Source of the DNA: Phoronis australis
Taxonomy: Eukaryota > Phoronida > Phoronidae
Direction of reading: 5' to 3'
Assembly: GCA_002633005.1 (NCBI GenBank)
Contig: NMRA01000199.1
Coordinates: forward strand, 26,505-86,893
DNA length: 60,389 nt
The position numbers and the translations under genes are program-made. A model generated the notes under the pieces. It saw only the letters and a program-made list of their open reading frames with translations. It did no database searches and was not told the DNA's origin. Shown one piece after another: positions 34,001 through 44,395 of this stretch (positions within the stretch are counted from its first letter, which is position 1; each line of letters opens with the position of its first letter).

Positions 34001-36178
34001 TCCTAGAGTAAACTAAATTTTTTACTTGGTGCTAAAAAATGTCATTCTGCCATTATTCTGCTGCTAAATTTGTGGAGTAATATTATGCAATGGTTTACAG
34101 TGTCATAAAACAGAGAGCCACCTAGTGGCTGATTCTTCAGTCAAACTGTTTCTTCTTCCACAAGGTTGCATACCTGTCACAACAAATTACACAAACCGAT
34201 TTCACTTGCTCATGAGTGTTTAGCATTTTAATACCAGAATCTGGTACAATTTTTATGACAAGGTGACGAGCCCAACTACCCAGGCAATGTGAAAGGATGA
34301 GGTGCCGTGTGAGGTTACCACACACCAGTTCCTAAAAGTGTATTTTGATGTTAGTCTTCTTACCGCGAGTTGATCGACAAATCAATCATTAGCCACTACA
34401 GCAGTCACGTGCCATGTGACACTCCAGTGGCACGAAAACGAGGCACCAAGTGTGCCTGATGGATTGTTTACGACATTGTGGGTAAATACAACGACATTAG
34501 AGTGTCGCTATGTAATATTGGTCGGCGCTATTGGGAAAAGTTAAACAGTACACACCATGGATTTTTGCACATTTTGAATTACCGGTGGCCACAGACTAAA
34601 TGTATGACGTAAAATTTAGCTAAACCCATGTTTATTTTGTGTAATTAGCTCAAAATTTTGATTTTTCTTTCAATTTTGCCAATTTTCACATTTCCCGCCA
34701 TGTGACGTCATGGGTTGAACACAAGAGATCAGTGACTAGCATTGAACAATGGCGGAGACCAGNNNNNNNNNNNNNNNNNNNNNNNNNNNNNNNNNNNNNN
34801 NNNNNNNNNNNNNNNNNNNNNNNNNNNNNNNNNNNNNNNNNNNNNNNNNNNNNNNNNNNNNNNNNNNNNNNNNNNNNNNNNNNNNNNNNNNNNNNNNNNN
34901 NNNNNNNNNNNNNNNNNNNNNNNNNNNNNNNNNNNNNNNNNNNNNNNNNNNNNNNNNNNNNNNNNNNNNNNNNNNNNNNNNNNNNNNNNNNNNNNNNNNN
35001 NNNNNNNNNNNNNNNNNNNNNNNNNNNNNNNNNNNNNNNNNNNNNNNNNNNNNNNNNNNNNNNNNNNNNNNNNNNNNNNNNNNNNNNNNNNNNNNNNNNN
35101 NNNNNNNNNNNNNNNNNNNNNNNNNNNNNNNNNNNNNNNNNNNNNNNNNNNNNNNNNNNNNNNNNNNNNNNNNNNNNNNNNNNNNNNNNNCTAAGGTGTC
35201 CCTCTATGCACAAAAGGTACTTATAGCAACATGGCTTTGATGGTTCAATAATTTGGCGCAAGGCTTCCTGTGTACAGAGGGCCTACTGGATGACCGTCTC
35301 TTCTCAGTCACGGGCCAGTTGAGATGGTGGTACTGCATGTCTATGATTGGAAGATTATAACATCCAATTCCCCAATGACTCATTTGACATAAGAAACACA
35401 GCCAGTAAGTGTTAGTGCTAATGGTGGATACAAGGAATAGGTACATTCAAGGTATCCATGCTCCTGGGTGGCGCACCACAGGGGGCTGGGAGTATAGCCC
35501 CCCCACTTATTTCAGTGCTGTGTCACCCATGATGCTGTGTGTGAACTTGGAATCCTGGTTTATCTCAAGATTGCATAATCGTGAACTTGGAATTGAATAA
35601 TCATATAAAGACAATTAGGCGAATTTTTTGTTCATAATTGCAAAGAATTTTTGTAATTACTAACCTTTGGTCGATAAACCATTTCCTCCTTAACCATATA
35701 ACTAATGTGACAAAGAATCGGAGGAATATGTGAATGGTTAATTTTGCATTTGCTTTAGTGCAGTGCAAATTTTTCTCAACGTGCACGCGCGTTAATTTAT
35801 TTGAGTGAACTTGCTACGTTTACGCTGGTGTAATATTCCAAGTTCACGCATACCGGCGCTATCTTCAGATTAAGCAGAATTCCAAGTTCACGCATACGCT
35901 ATCTTCAGATTAAGCAGAATTCCAAGTTCACGCACAGCAGCCACACCGTAATACACTAATACTGACTAATAGAAAATTATGACCACCTTTTCTCCCCCTA
36001 AGTCTTGTCTGGTTTTGTGCCAAACTTCATCGTCGGGAGTCTTCGTATTGGAATTGATATCTTGAAGAAGATTTCTGTTCTCCTCACAACTAACTTTTAT
36101 GTCATTCAGCACTTTCAGTTGCTCTTTTAGAACTTGCAACGTGTCCTCAGAACTTGGCTGCAGCGGTAGGGGATCCAT
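24965..36178 (-). CDS. Pentameric ligand-gated ion channel subunit, Cys-less (Pro-loop) type
   Basis: Ten minus-strand exons (36178-35987, 33626-33498, 32600-32474, 31416-31352, 29689-29590, 28620-28463, 27920-27765, 27265-27089, 25915-25787, 25081-24965) join in consistent phase to 449 residues. N-terminal coiled coil: about 10-50. Ligand-binding domain: about 65-243, with the WDP motif and FPFDYQ at 166-171. M1 about 246-264, M2 278-300, M3 310-330, M4 341-366, then an 80-residue charged tail. Pore residues: Arg at 0', Asp at -1', Leu at 9', and SLP closing M2; acidic -1' is known to favour cation selectivity. The positions of both Cys-loop cysteines are Glu and Leu. The M3-M4 loop is only about 10 residues, as in bacterial homologues. 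It is probably a plasma-membrane channel; the ligand is unknown. An in-frame stop just upstream fixes the start. Confidence 0.92.
25787..25915 (-). CDS. Channel exon 9: post-M4 tail
   Basis: Forty-three codons of charged sequence (INKRNRYLHTATKEYFALNE onwards), probably helical. Flanked by a TCCAG acceptor and a GTAAGT donor and in phase with its neighbours. Animal channel subunits usually end soon after M4, so this tail is an addition. Confidence 0.85.
26290..26430 (-). pseudogene. THAP-domain fragment inside the channel intron
   Basis: From 26427 the minus strand reads MPANFHCCTVGCTN, then FHTFPI. This gives the paired cysteines and FxxFP landmark of a THAP zinc finger, in order and near the expected spacing. 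A stop ends the frame at 26290. After a frame change, a possible continuation (ENFNPNW) is visible, but no C-x2-H partner. It is probably a transposon relic in intron 8, on the same strand as the channel. Confidence 0.55.
27089..27265 (-). CDS. Channel exon 8: M3, short loop and M4
   Basis: Fifty-nine codons contain two hydrophobic helices: DTYVIICMVVQVLMAA (M3) and IACAGVLGSFVFLVHVVMGV (M4). They are separated by only about ten to fifteen residues instead of the large cytoplasmic loop of typical animal subunits. TTCCAG acceptor, GTAAGC donor. Confidence 0.92.
27765..27920 (-). CDS. Channel exon 7: rest of M1 and pore helix M2
   Basis: Fifty-two codons. VADRLSVTLTLLL begins M2, with Asp -1', Arg 0', Ser 2', Thr 6' and Leu 9'. 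SLPTISYLTLL follows and gives the M2-M3 loop proline. A lysine at 15' is unusual in a pore-lining helix. TTTTAG acceptor, GTAGGT donor. Confidence 0.95.
28463..28620 (-). CDS. Channel exon 6: loop C and start of M1
   Basis: This encodes the final strands and loop C (SSHRIYPRY) and then RRPAYYLWNVALIM, matching the RxPxYY entry into M1. The donor GTTGGT is weak but splices M1 seamlessly to exon 7. Its acceptor and first 64 bases are tandemly duplicated just upstream (28649-28740). Confidence 0.9.
28557..28740 (-). repeat. 92-bp tandem duplication spanning the exon 6 acceptor
   Basis: Copy A (28557-28648) is continuous with exon 6. Copy B (28649-28740), first in transcription order, repeats the intron end, the acceptor (decoy exon start at 28712) and the first 20-21 codons almost perfectly. 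Because 92 is not a multiple of three, use of the copy B acceptor without removing copy A shifts frame and reaches a stop inside copy A. Confidence 0.95.
29590..29689 (-). CDS. Channel exon 5: strands after the Pro-loop
   Basis: One hundred bases starting ELTILIESNWPQDD. The first Leu occupies the place of the second loop cysteine. The tryptophan lies close to the loop B aromatic position of ligand-binding subunits. TTGTAG acceptor, GTACTG donor after one base of a Gly codon. Confidence 0.9.
29837..29935. repeat. (TG)n microsatellite with interruptions
   Basis: About 100 bases of TG with CATG and TATG interruptions in intron 4 of the channel gene. It produces artificial Cys/Val-rich and His/Thr-rich ORFs on the two strands. 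Confidence 0.97.
31352..31416 (-). CDS. Channel exon 4: first half of the Pro-loop
   Basis: A 65-base exon encoding LRVKGVFKEKMELERFPFDYQ bar one residue, ending in the invariant FPFD motif. The residue seven before the motif, normally the first loop cysteine, is glutamate. CCTAG acceptor, GTAAAG donor. Confidence 0.92.
32474..32600 (-). CDS. Channel exon 3: WxP motif region
   Basis: This begins EVDWQEAWDPRIVLGN, which contains the WxP signature conserved across pentameric channels. CAACAG acceptor; GTAAGT donor after one base of the next codon. Confidence 0.92.
33498..33626 (-). CDS. Channel exon 2: first beta strands of the ligand-binding domain
   Basis: Forty-three codons between a GCGCAG acceptor and a GTAACT donor. 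The alternating VTLHVRVNIIAIGDIN pattern, then SQEFTAELYI, is the beta1-beta2 hairpin typical of the pentameric channel fold. The usual tryptophan of strand beta2 is replaced by CKY. Confidence 0.9.
34763..35190. other. Assembly gap (428 N)
   Basis: Undetermined bases in intron 1 of the channel gene. Any small exon between the coiled-coil exon and the first ligand-binding exon could be hidden here. Confidence 1.
35835..35942. repeat. Tandem repeat, 40-44-bp unit, 2.5 copies
   Basis: ATTCCAAGTTCACGCATAC and GCTATCTTCAGATTAAGCAG repeat at 35835, 35879 and (partial) 35919. The first unit has a 4-bp insertion. It lies about 45 bases inside intron 1, next to the weak exon 1 donor. Confidence 0.95.
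35987..36178 (-). CDS. Channel exon 1: N-terminal coiled coil
   Basis: Sixty-four codons beginning MDPLPLQPSSED. An in-frame TAA lies four codons before the ATG with no AG between them, so no upstream exon can be spliced in after it. Residues 10-50 show a heptad-like spacing of Leu, Val and Ile with many charges, so a coiled coil is likely. There is no hydrophobic signal peptide. The donor is AAAG then GTGGTC, which is weak. It is in phase with exon 2, but a missing small exon in the N gap cannot be excluded. Confidence 0.75.
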
Positions 36179-39100
36179 TCCACCAGTTTACATCAATTTT
36201 GATCTTTTGTTTGATCACATAAAGGAGCGCAAGCCTATCGATTCGTCGTCGGAGCGCGGAGCGCACCTGTTACTATGAGAGATTGTGTTTTTCACCGTAA
36301 AGAGTTCCATTTTCTGTGGCTCACACAAGGTGTCGCTGAGAGAGAAATAATGAGATAAAGCGTGACAGCCAGCCGGTCAGTGCCGAGAAAAGACACCAGA
36401 AAATGTTCATATTTGGCCAAATTTGGAACATCATTATTAAAAATTCGGCGGATCGGATTCATTTAAAACTTTTAAATGCCACCCTTCATGCACCGTTCTT
36501 TAAAACCATATAGGAATTGATTCTCCTCTCTCCAAGTCTGACATGCTCATGACATGAAACTTTTCCTCAAAACTGTATGATAATTAAAACTGTATGACAA
36601 TTAAGTCAGCGTAAATTTACTCAGCTGAGAATCTCTCTGTCACGCTACGCATCTTACACGGCGATCGCTAATCATTTCATTTTAGGAACACCGCAGGAGA
36701 GGTTCGTTCGGCCGGCTATCCTTCCAAAACCAAAAATATTGCAATAATGTGGGACGCCGAGAGACCAGGCGAGTCTGCCTCAACCAAATACATTGGAAAT
36801 CACCTTGAACAATCTCTATCCATCGGAATAATATGAAGGAAAATATTATGAAAAGGGCTAAATCCAGAATTCTGAATTTGTGTTTTGAGAGTATATCTTA
36901 AAATAATTCATTATTTTTTAACACCACTTGCGTTAAACCTTAATAACTCTTTATTTGTATGCACGTCAGTTTTAATAAACATTTTTCTATTCATTTTCCA
37001 TTGGAGGAATCTTTCACGCGCGTAATTTCGTGTGTTATTTTTTGTTTGGGGCTTATGGTTGGTCTAGACGCAAATTGCAATCACGTGTCTTCACAGATAT
37101 TTTACTCTTTTATTTTCACAGTATGATCGCTTACCTTTGAATTGTTGTTAGTCATTTAATGTTTCGATCGCATGTTTTGCAATTAGCACGTAATTATTTA
37201 CGCGACAAAACAGCACCGTCATTGCCAACACAATTTTAACCGGTTTCTGACCCAAGGTGATCAATCATCAATAGTGCGTTAATGAATTTGTTTTGCACCA
37301 ACGACGCGGAGTGCGGCCCGAAAAATATACCTTTGTAAACGCATTCGGCCTTGATTCTGTCATTTTCAAGTTGACTAATGTTTGTTTTCCATGGCAATGA
37401 GGACTGTCTAATGCAACTAACGATAAATTACAGAGCTCTCAAAAAATATCAGATGGAGTTTTTCATAATAGTCAAACATATTTCTGAGTTTTCTATTTGA
37501 CAGTAATTTTAAATAAACCTTATTTTACTTAAAAAATGCAAATGCATAATAATACGAATAATAGTAAATAACTACTTACTTCTGTGGAGGAATCAAAGTC
37601 CTGCTACATCGGTGTCAACTTCATAAACTGCTTCACTACTAACTTTCAGCTGCTACAATACGTCCAACCTGTTTACATTGTACATCTCCGTTCTGAACTG
37701 CTGTAAAATGCCTTGACAGTCTAACCCCATGAGTAACACTATTACATAATAAGCCATGTGTACTAGAGTCATCAACCCACATACTGCACCTCTCCCATTA
37801 GCTGAAGTCACGTGCCAGATTCTAACGTAAACATAAACATTCAGACGCAAGTTTCCTCAGATTATTGTCTAATATGTCTAACTAACATCTTTTTATTTAA
37901 TTAACTGTGTGATACTGTCAGGGTAGCATAGAATTGATTTTCACTTTAATCTTGTATATTGTGCAGGGCCGTATGAAGCGGGGAGGGGGGTGTGCGGGGG
38001 ACACGGCCCCCCAAAAGTTTTCAGGCGTTAGGGTTAAACCGTGGCAATCGACATACGCGTGGGGCGGGGACAGCCGAGAAAAGAAAGACTGCTAAATGCG
38101 GATTAGAGAGAAAACTTAAGAGAATATTTAACAACTCTGTATCAGTGCATGGTTTACCTTTTGAGAAAAGTGGCCAGGAAGGACATTGTTGATGGGGTCT
38201 CCGCTTTCGCAGCACATGTGGTCTAAATGCACTTGGAAACGTGCACGTAATGATTCATGCATATATTTCGAAAAATCGACAAAATTTGTAAAGCGAAGCT
38301 TTGGCGGAGCGTATTAATTTACTGGATTTTTAATTTTAGTAAGTCAATTTTGCGACTGAAAAACATATTTTTTCAGAAGCCCCTCTCTGGCAAGGGATAA
38401 TGGAGACAACTGTCGCTTTTGTTTCGAATTGTATATCACTTGAGAAAATTTGATGACCTGACAGATATAATCAATTGCTGCACATTTCTTGATTTTTTAA
38501 AATATAGATATTTTCACATGGAGGGGCCCCACGTCTGAGGGAGGCCATTGATGACATTCAAGTGACCACAGTTTTTATGTTTCTATTGACAAATTCTTAA
38601 GGGTTCGCTTACGGAGAGAGGACCCAACGTTGGACTCGTGAAGAAGGTCACTTCCTGCACCGTCGTCTGAAAACACGACAGTGGAATGAACTATAACTCT
38701 TTTCCAAGCTATTTTAGTTTATTTAGTTTTTCATAATTATGGTGTCGCATTTCAGTCGGGACCCTCTCTCGGTGGAGTAGTTCAGAAAAATGTCCCTTTG
38801 TCCCTCCATACATGTAAATCCAACACTGCTAAGTATTCACGAGGGAAGTTGTGACTCGAAATTCATCAAAAAACACAAAACATTCGCGCATAGCACTATA
38901 GTATCAAGACATTCGACCTAAACAACCAAAAAATGTGAAAAGATACAGTAGGATTGACCGCCATCGAAAGGGAGTCAGGATTTTTAAAGAACGTGAAGAC
39001 CGCTGTTTGTTAATTACACAAAAGGACTATTACCGAAGGTTAGTTATAAAATAATGTTACTGTTTCCCATATTATCACTAGAATAGTATCTCTTTTGAAG

Positions 39101-39389
39101 ATGGTTACTATGAATTGTTTGTAAGGAATTCCCACATGTGGAAAATACTGCTGTCGAGGCTACCATTGGGGTGACCGTGTACATGTCGAACGAGTGTACC
39201 CAAACAAATTAAACAAATATGTTAGCGTTTTTTTGAGATCAAGTTAAACTCGTGAACCGTTATAGGTATCTCGAAAAGAGCAAAAATACACCTTACAATG
39301 AATCTGCCATTTCCTCCGGTTACCCGTCAAAAATCTGCGGGCATGCCTGCGAAAATTGCTTATAACATTCCGTTTTGATCAACAAATTC
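36179..39389. other. 5' flank of the channel gene; no further gene seen
   Basis: The first few hundred bases presumably hold the channel promoter, but I see no convincing TATA box. Around 37978-38015 a G-rich then C-rich stretch resembles the polyG elements seen elsewhere in the window. No domain is recognised in the short ORFs. Confidence 0.4.
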
Positions 39390-39965
39390 GTTACTTTCTG
39401 ATTTACATGTTTATGTATCTACGAAAACCGACATGTAATAGGTGATTTTTGGCAATTAGAAGCTAATCTTTTAAGAAATGATGACGATTCAGGGAATTTA
39501 GTTGAAGCCTGAATATGAAAAAAACTATTATCCGATCCCCAAATAGTAAGGTGCACTTGGACGCTTATTGCCTATCTAAAGTAACTCTAAAAAACATTGA
39601 TGAAATTTGGACACTTCCCAAAAAATTTACTCACAATTCAAATGACAAATAAATGCATTGCTTTTTGACTTCGGTACAAGATTTGTTGTTTAAAGTCACT
39701 AACAGGGGATCAAAAAGAAATTAAGTCATTAAATCAAGGTAAACGCATTGCTCATGGATTTGGTAGTTGGTTTCTGATTTACATGTTTATGTATCTACGA
39801 AAGTGGACTGATTGAGAGATAATTTTTTTGACAATTAGAAGCTCATCTTGTAAGAAATGACAATACTTCAATGAACTTAATTGCAGGCCGACATTGGGAA
39901 AATTCGATCTATCATCAGATCCCCAAATATAAAAGTACACTAAAAGATTTTTGTCTATCTAGCAC
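39390..39965. repeat. Diverged direct repeat, ~376-bp spacing, about 200 bp per copy
   Basis: Copy one (about 39394-39590) and copy two (about 39770-39965) share TTTCTGATTTACATGTTTAT, GTATCTACGAAA, CAATTAGAAGCT, TAAGAAATGA and ATCCCCAAATA in the same order, with many substitutions between. This is an old duplication or two copies of an unidentified element. Confidence 0.8.
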
Positions 39966-40036
39966 GTCATGACAGGCACGCCCAAGTTAAAAATAAGGTG
40001 TAACCATGCAGTAGGCCTGTTTAGAATCGCAGTTAC

Positions 40037-40247
40037 CCACGAGAACTGAATTTGACTCCAGACGTTGAAGTGTGTACAATTCGGGACACACTCAGTATCA
40101 TATTCCCCAGCAACCAGAAACTGGACTTCCGGTCGTGTTTCATCAAGGGATTCTGAAACGGCACTCACTATACCAGGCACCTCGGGACCCCACCTTTCCA
40201 AAAATTCCCTCATAGAATGGTCATCATAAAATGAAGTTTTCCCAAAA
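40037..40247 (-). CDS. Unassigned exon-like ORF, 70 codons
   Basis: On the minus strand a CCAG acceptor-like site at 40248 opens a stop-free frame of 70 codons that ends exactly at TCGTGG followed by a GTAACT donor. The translation is compositionally protein-like: FYDDHSMREFLERWGPEVPG, then SESLDETRPEVQFLVAGEYD, then two cysteines in ECVPNC. An internal Met at 40213 could also be a start. I recognise no family. No partner exon was found on either side, so this may be an exon of an unseen gene or a transposon fragment. Confidence 0.3.
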
Positions 40248-43200
40248 CTGGATCATAATAAAAGGAACTTTGACCTTCGACCCAGCTATACATGTAGTTA
40301 CTTCAGGCAGCTCCCAGATACCCGTCAGTGCGGTCGGGGCCTAGACCCATTCTTACTCTCCCGGAATCTTTTTTTTTCTCCGTGAATCTTTGTTGCTTCA
40401 GGGTTACTCAAAACCTGTTGGCTGCATCCCCGGTATTACCCCCACCTATAGCGGACGTAGGGGGTAGGGTTCGGTACAAATATGGTGACATCCAGAGAAC
40501 GGGGGAGGGAGTAACGATAGCATTGGCGAAGTCAAATTGGATTGTCCCCCCAATATTTTTTTCCTTCCTGCTGGCCTGTTGTGGGATCTACTTTTATTGT
40601 TTTAGTTTTTCATACTTATTGTAAATAATTATTTGTGCACTTATGTATGTTTGTATTTTATTAATTTTCATACCTGACCTGAATGGAAATAACTTTCTGA
40701 CTTTCCCCACAAACAAATAAAAATAAGAATAAGACTTAAATGACTGTTACGAAAAAAATCTAAATTTTCAAGAAAGAAAACGAAGACTTAAAAAACTGTG
40801 AAATCGTTTTTGAGATTTTGACCTCGAAGATATACACCAAATTGAATTAGATCTTGTTATTGACACCGCCGTTGTGCAATGAATGTATCAAAACACATGG
40901 TCACATAACCGGATTAAGCACTTGCGGGACAAGTAGCATAAGCCGAAGCGCCGGGCCCCTACTCAAAAACTCGTGCGATGATTATCTTATATCGATTAAA
41001 CAAAGTTTTAAAACACAGTTAGAGCGACCGCAAACGATAGATAATTGGAACTCGGCGCTACAATGAATTGGTTGATGTGCCGAGGAATTCGCTGGATACC
41101 CTTGGGTAAACAGTGCACGTTTTCTCGTTCACTTGCATGCAGAAGCCTGATAGCGTAATGATTTTGTTTTCCGGTCCTATCCTCAAAAATGGCCCATAAT
41201 GTATTTCGCTAAAACGCAAGTGAGACAGCCTACAGGATTTCCTATACGATCAGGATTTCTCATATAGGAATTCCTATAGAGTATTTTCAGAAGTCTGATT
41301 TCGAACTTTTTAGCAAACAATTTTCCTCTAGCCGGGTTACGGTCTACCTTTGAGTCGCGCACCCCACTTCACTTTCGCGATGCAAAAATGTACGTATCAT
41401 GACTGCGGAATTTACTATCCCGGCCGAGACGAGTCAACTAAGCAAAACTGCTCACTCGATATAAGGCCAGTATTTGCAAGAACAAACCATTTGGGACCAA
41501 AAAGTGTTACAACCCCAACTTTAAGGCCCAACTGAGACAGCGAGGGTCGAGGACGCACCTAAAATCTCCTCGCGCAGAAGAGAGCACCCAGGAGACCATG
41601 ACACGTGTCTAATCAACATAATACGTGAACCCATTGAATGACGGCGGAGTTAGATCATGCGATATCGACCGAAGTAGGCATTATTTCCATTTGTGCCACA
41701 GACTAGTGCAGTGAGCGTGACCCAACAACACTTTAACAAAAGACTCACAGGCGGCGGATGCACAGCTGTACGAGATGTAACCATGAGCTCCTATAATATT
41801 ATCCAGGCGTCACCACCATCGTCGATCGAGTGCGGGTTTTCTCGCCTTGTATACAAATCACGCAGCTGATTTGTACGAAGTCGGTGACCGACATACAGTG
41901 AAGGCAGTAAACGGGCATGGCGTGCTACATTGTACTGACGTGCTTTTGAATTACCATTTTATTGTGCGGGTAGCACAAATGCACGATAATCAGCGATTAC
42001 CATCAAAAGGAACCCGACATTTATTGAAAAAAGATGAAGGAAAACGAAAGTATTGCTCTGATGGGGTCGCCAGTGTCACCCCTTGAGACTTATTCGGGTA
42101 AGTCACAAGTGCGAAATAATGGTTTGACAGTCGCCGTAGCCTCAAATTTCCACAAGCCCGCACTTACCTAAACAAATTGATCTCGACATTTTCCTTCCGC
42201 CATAGTGTATTGTAGTGCGCGACTACGAAGATCACCAGGAAAGCCATGCACGGCGCAGAAGACGGAGGGAATAATCAGAAAATTATCTTGGCTTTTTAGC
42301 CACTTCTCAATTGACTATTTCCATACAATTGTATAACAGTTTGATCACGGATTGCCTCTCAACTCAGCGTTATATCTTAGCAGCCACGACTCAAGAACTA
42401 GTTTCAGTCTAGTTGATACGCTTATTTTGCATATTTTTGATTTCGCAGTCAAACAAAGTGCAAGAACAGTAATAATTGACTGAATAAAAATATGCATAAT
42501 TGAAAATCTCGCTGTAACTAAGGTGATTTGTGTAAAGTTGTTCTCATGTTAACCAGTATCCGTGCTTTTGACATCAGCCGATGTGCTTAATTCAATTTGC
42601 ACTCGATTTGCACGTTGCATATTAATGAACGTTTTGCATAACACTGATCAAAGTGATGTTGACGCCCAGTTCGTGATAAATTCATGTTTCTTGTTGTAAA
42701 AGAAACCTTCATCTGTGGTGACATTCCATGTGCAACAAGTAACCCGGCCATTACTTATAGTTACTTAGGATCTCTTGTCTTTGGTGCATCTCTTTGAACA
42801 TTTATTGACGAAATTTTGCTAAGGTCACGTATTTTGCATATTTTTTGTCAAGGCTGTGACTACGTAGCATCCTTCAGGCTTTTCGAATCATTTTCGTTCC
42901 TGTGTCTAATATAGTTTCAAACATCCTAATATTACGAGTCAAGCGTATGATGATCCTCCAATCGACGTTTGGACTCTGGCTACTTCTCCGGATACATATG
43001 TAGGTCGGTCTGTATCATGCTTAAAAAGTGGCGGATAACTGGTGTCTTTCGCACGTAATACCGGCGTACTTAGAGCACGCGACAAGCATTGATCACCTGA
43101 TTATGACTCAGTCATGTTCACTATCAGAGAAGACTTCCTCGTGAGTGAAGTCTTCTTAACTGTCACTTTTTTCTCTGGAAATAAGAATGTCTGTCGAAGT

Positions 43201-43680
43201 GCTTCATTGCCGTCAATGCCACGAATTTTGACCACGCGTTGACATGCACGTTGAGCATACTGATTGATGAGATTTGCATGGCGGCCGTGGATGTTCATGA
43301 AAATACAGACGTTACACACGAGAAGATACACGCTGCATTTGTACTAATTTTTATCTGGTGGTGTTCTTGTCACGAGATGGCCATCCATACAGATGTGGTA
43401 TAGACTAATTATAAGCCCGATTACATTAGTGTAAACCGGTTGCATATCCTTAGGGAAGAGTCCCCGAGTGTTGTCCGCCACAACCTGTGCCTCATTAACG
43501 CTGTTTTGACGTACCGTTGGGATTTTTGTCCACCATGTGTTTTGGCCAAAAAGATGATGGTAGAGAATTAAAGGTAGACAGGTCATCTTTTTGTAATGTC
43601 CGTTAAGCAGTGACCACTGAAGTAACATCCCATTTCAACTGCCAGGTGAACATCGCCATTTCAATGACTGCATTTTATTG
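40248..43680. other. Spacer without recognisable gene
   Basis: Short ORFs on both strands only. A small palindromic cluster built on TCCTATA/TATAGGA lies at 41230-41280. Confidence 0.45.
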
Positions 43681-43684
43681 CTTT

Positions 43685-43815
43685 TGCCGGTTCCACCGGG
43701 TTATGTGGCCAAGACATCTGAGAGGTCTGTAAATTGGAAATCGGCATCAAGAACCAATTAAAGAGATGTCTTTGCCGGTTGTCCCGATGAAATCGGAGAA
43801 GTCAATCAAGTGTAT
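43685..43815. mobile_element. Second copy of the CCGGTTCCACC MITE family
   Basis: GATGTCTT, GCCGGTTG, CCCGATGAAATCGG and GAAGTCAATCAA parallel the right half of the element at 5475-5610. TGCCGGTTCCACCGGGTTA at the left matches its inverted terminus. Confidence 0.5.
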
Positions 43816-44039
43816 ACAGTCTTTCTGCTAATGATCCCTTGGTCTAGTGTCTCAGTCCGTCAGATAGCAGTGTTTTAAAAGTGCCTTCCGGGAAATGTTG
43901 CGGCAAGTGCAAGCATTAGCCAATGTAGACCATTAATAATACACATTCGAAGCATTAAAAGCACTGTTGCGCTACAATGTATTCCCTCCCACTACACTAT
44001 CAACGACCACAAGCAAGCAGCGCTAGACCAACTCTCTAG

Positions 44040-44395
44040 GCAGGAAGTAAAATGGAACAGATGGCCCATCCATCATTTCTACGAAACCACTTCAGAAATG
44101 CTGGGAGGTTAGCGATCTGTGACACCATCTTCAGACTGAGAACTGGCCATTTTCAGTTCGTTTCTCACCTCTTTAGCCTAAAAAATTCTCATTCGGAAGA
44201 AAGTCCGTGTGGCACCATGACCCTTGGACATTAGACCACATCCTGCAGATCTGTTCTGGTACATTTGACACCCTAAGGCGCCAGATACTTCCCAGTCCGG
44301 TGGAGGTCCAGGATAAACTGTGGGGTCAAGCAGCGTCACTCCAGCGGTCGGCAGACTTTGCTGAGAACACACGGTACTGAAAATTTTAAAAAGCT
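44040..44395 (+). mobile_element. LINE (non-LTR retrotransposon) ORF2 C-terminal fragment, broken
   Basis: Two frames carry the C-terminal region that follows reverse transcriptase in many animal LINEs. TIFRLRTGHFQF at about 44126-44160 continues to a cysteine (SPCG). After a frameshift near 44225 comes LDHILQICSGTFDTLRRQ, then LWGQAASLQRSADFAENT to about 44375. The RLRTGH, C-x-C and H-x4-C spacing is the usual signature. A frameshift, a stop, and the absence of the reverse transcriptase core show a truncated dead copy. Confidence 0.75.

Noticed and set aside
34686-35261. Several 150-190-codon ORFs
   Set aside because: They consist almost wholly of undetermined bases in the assembly gap.
43344-43628. 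94-codon minus-strand ORF
   Set aside because: No motif, no splice context and no homology that I can recognise.
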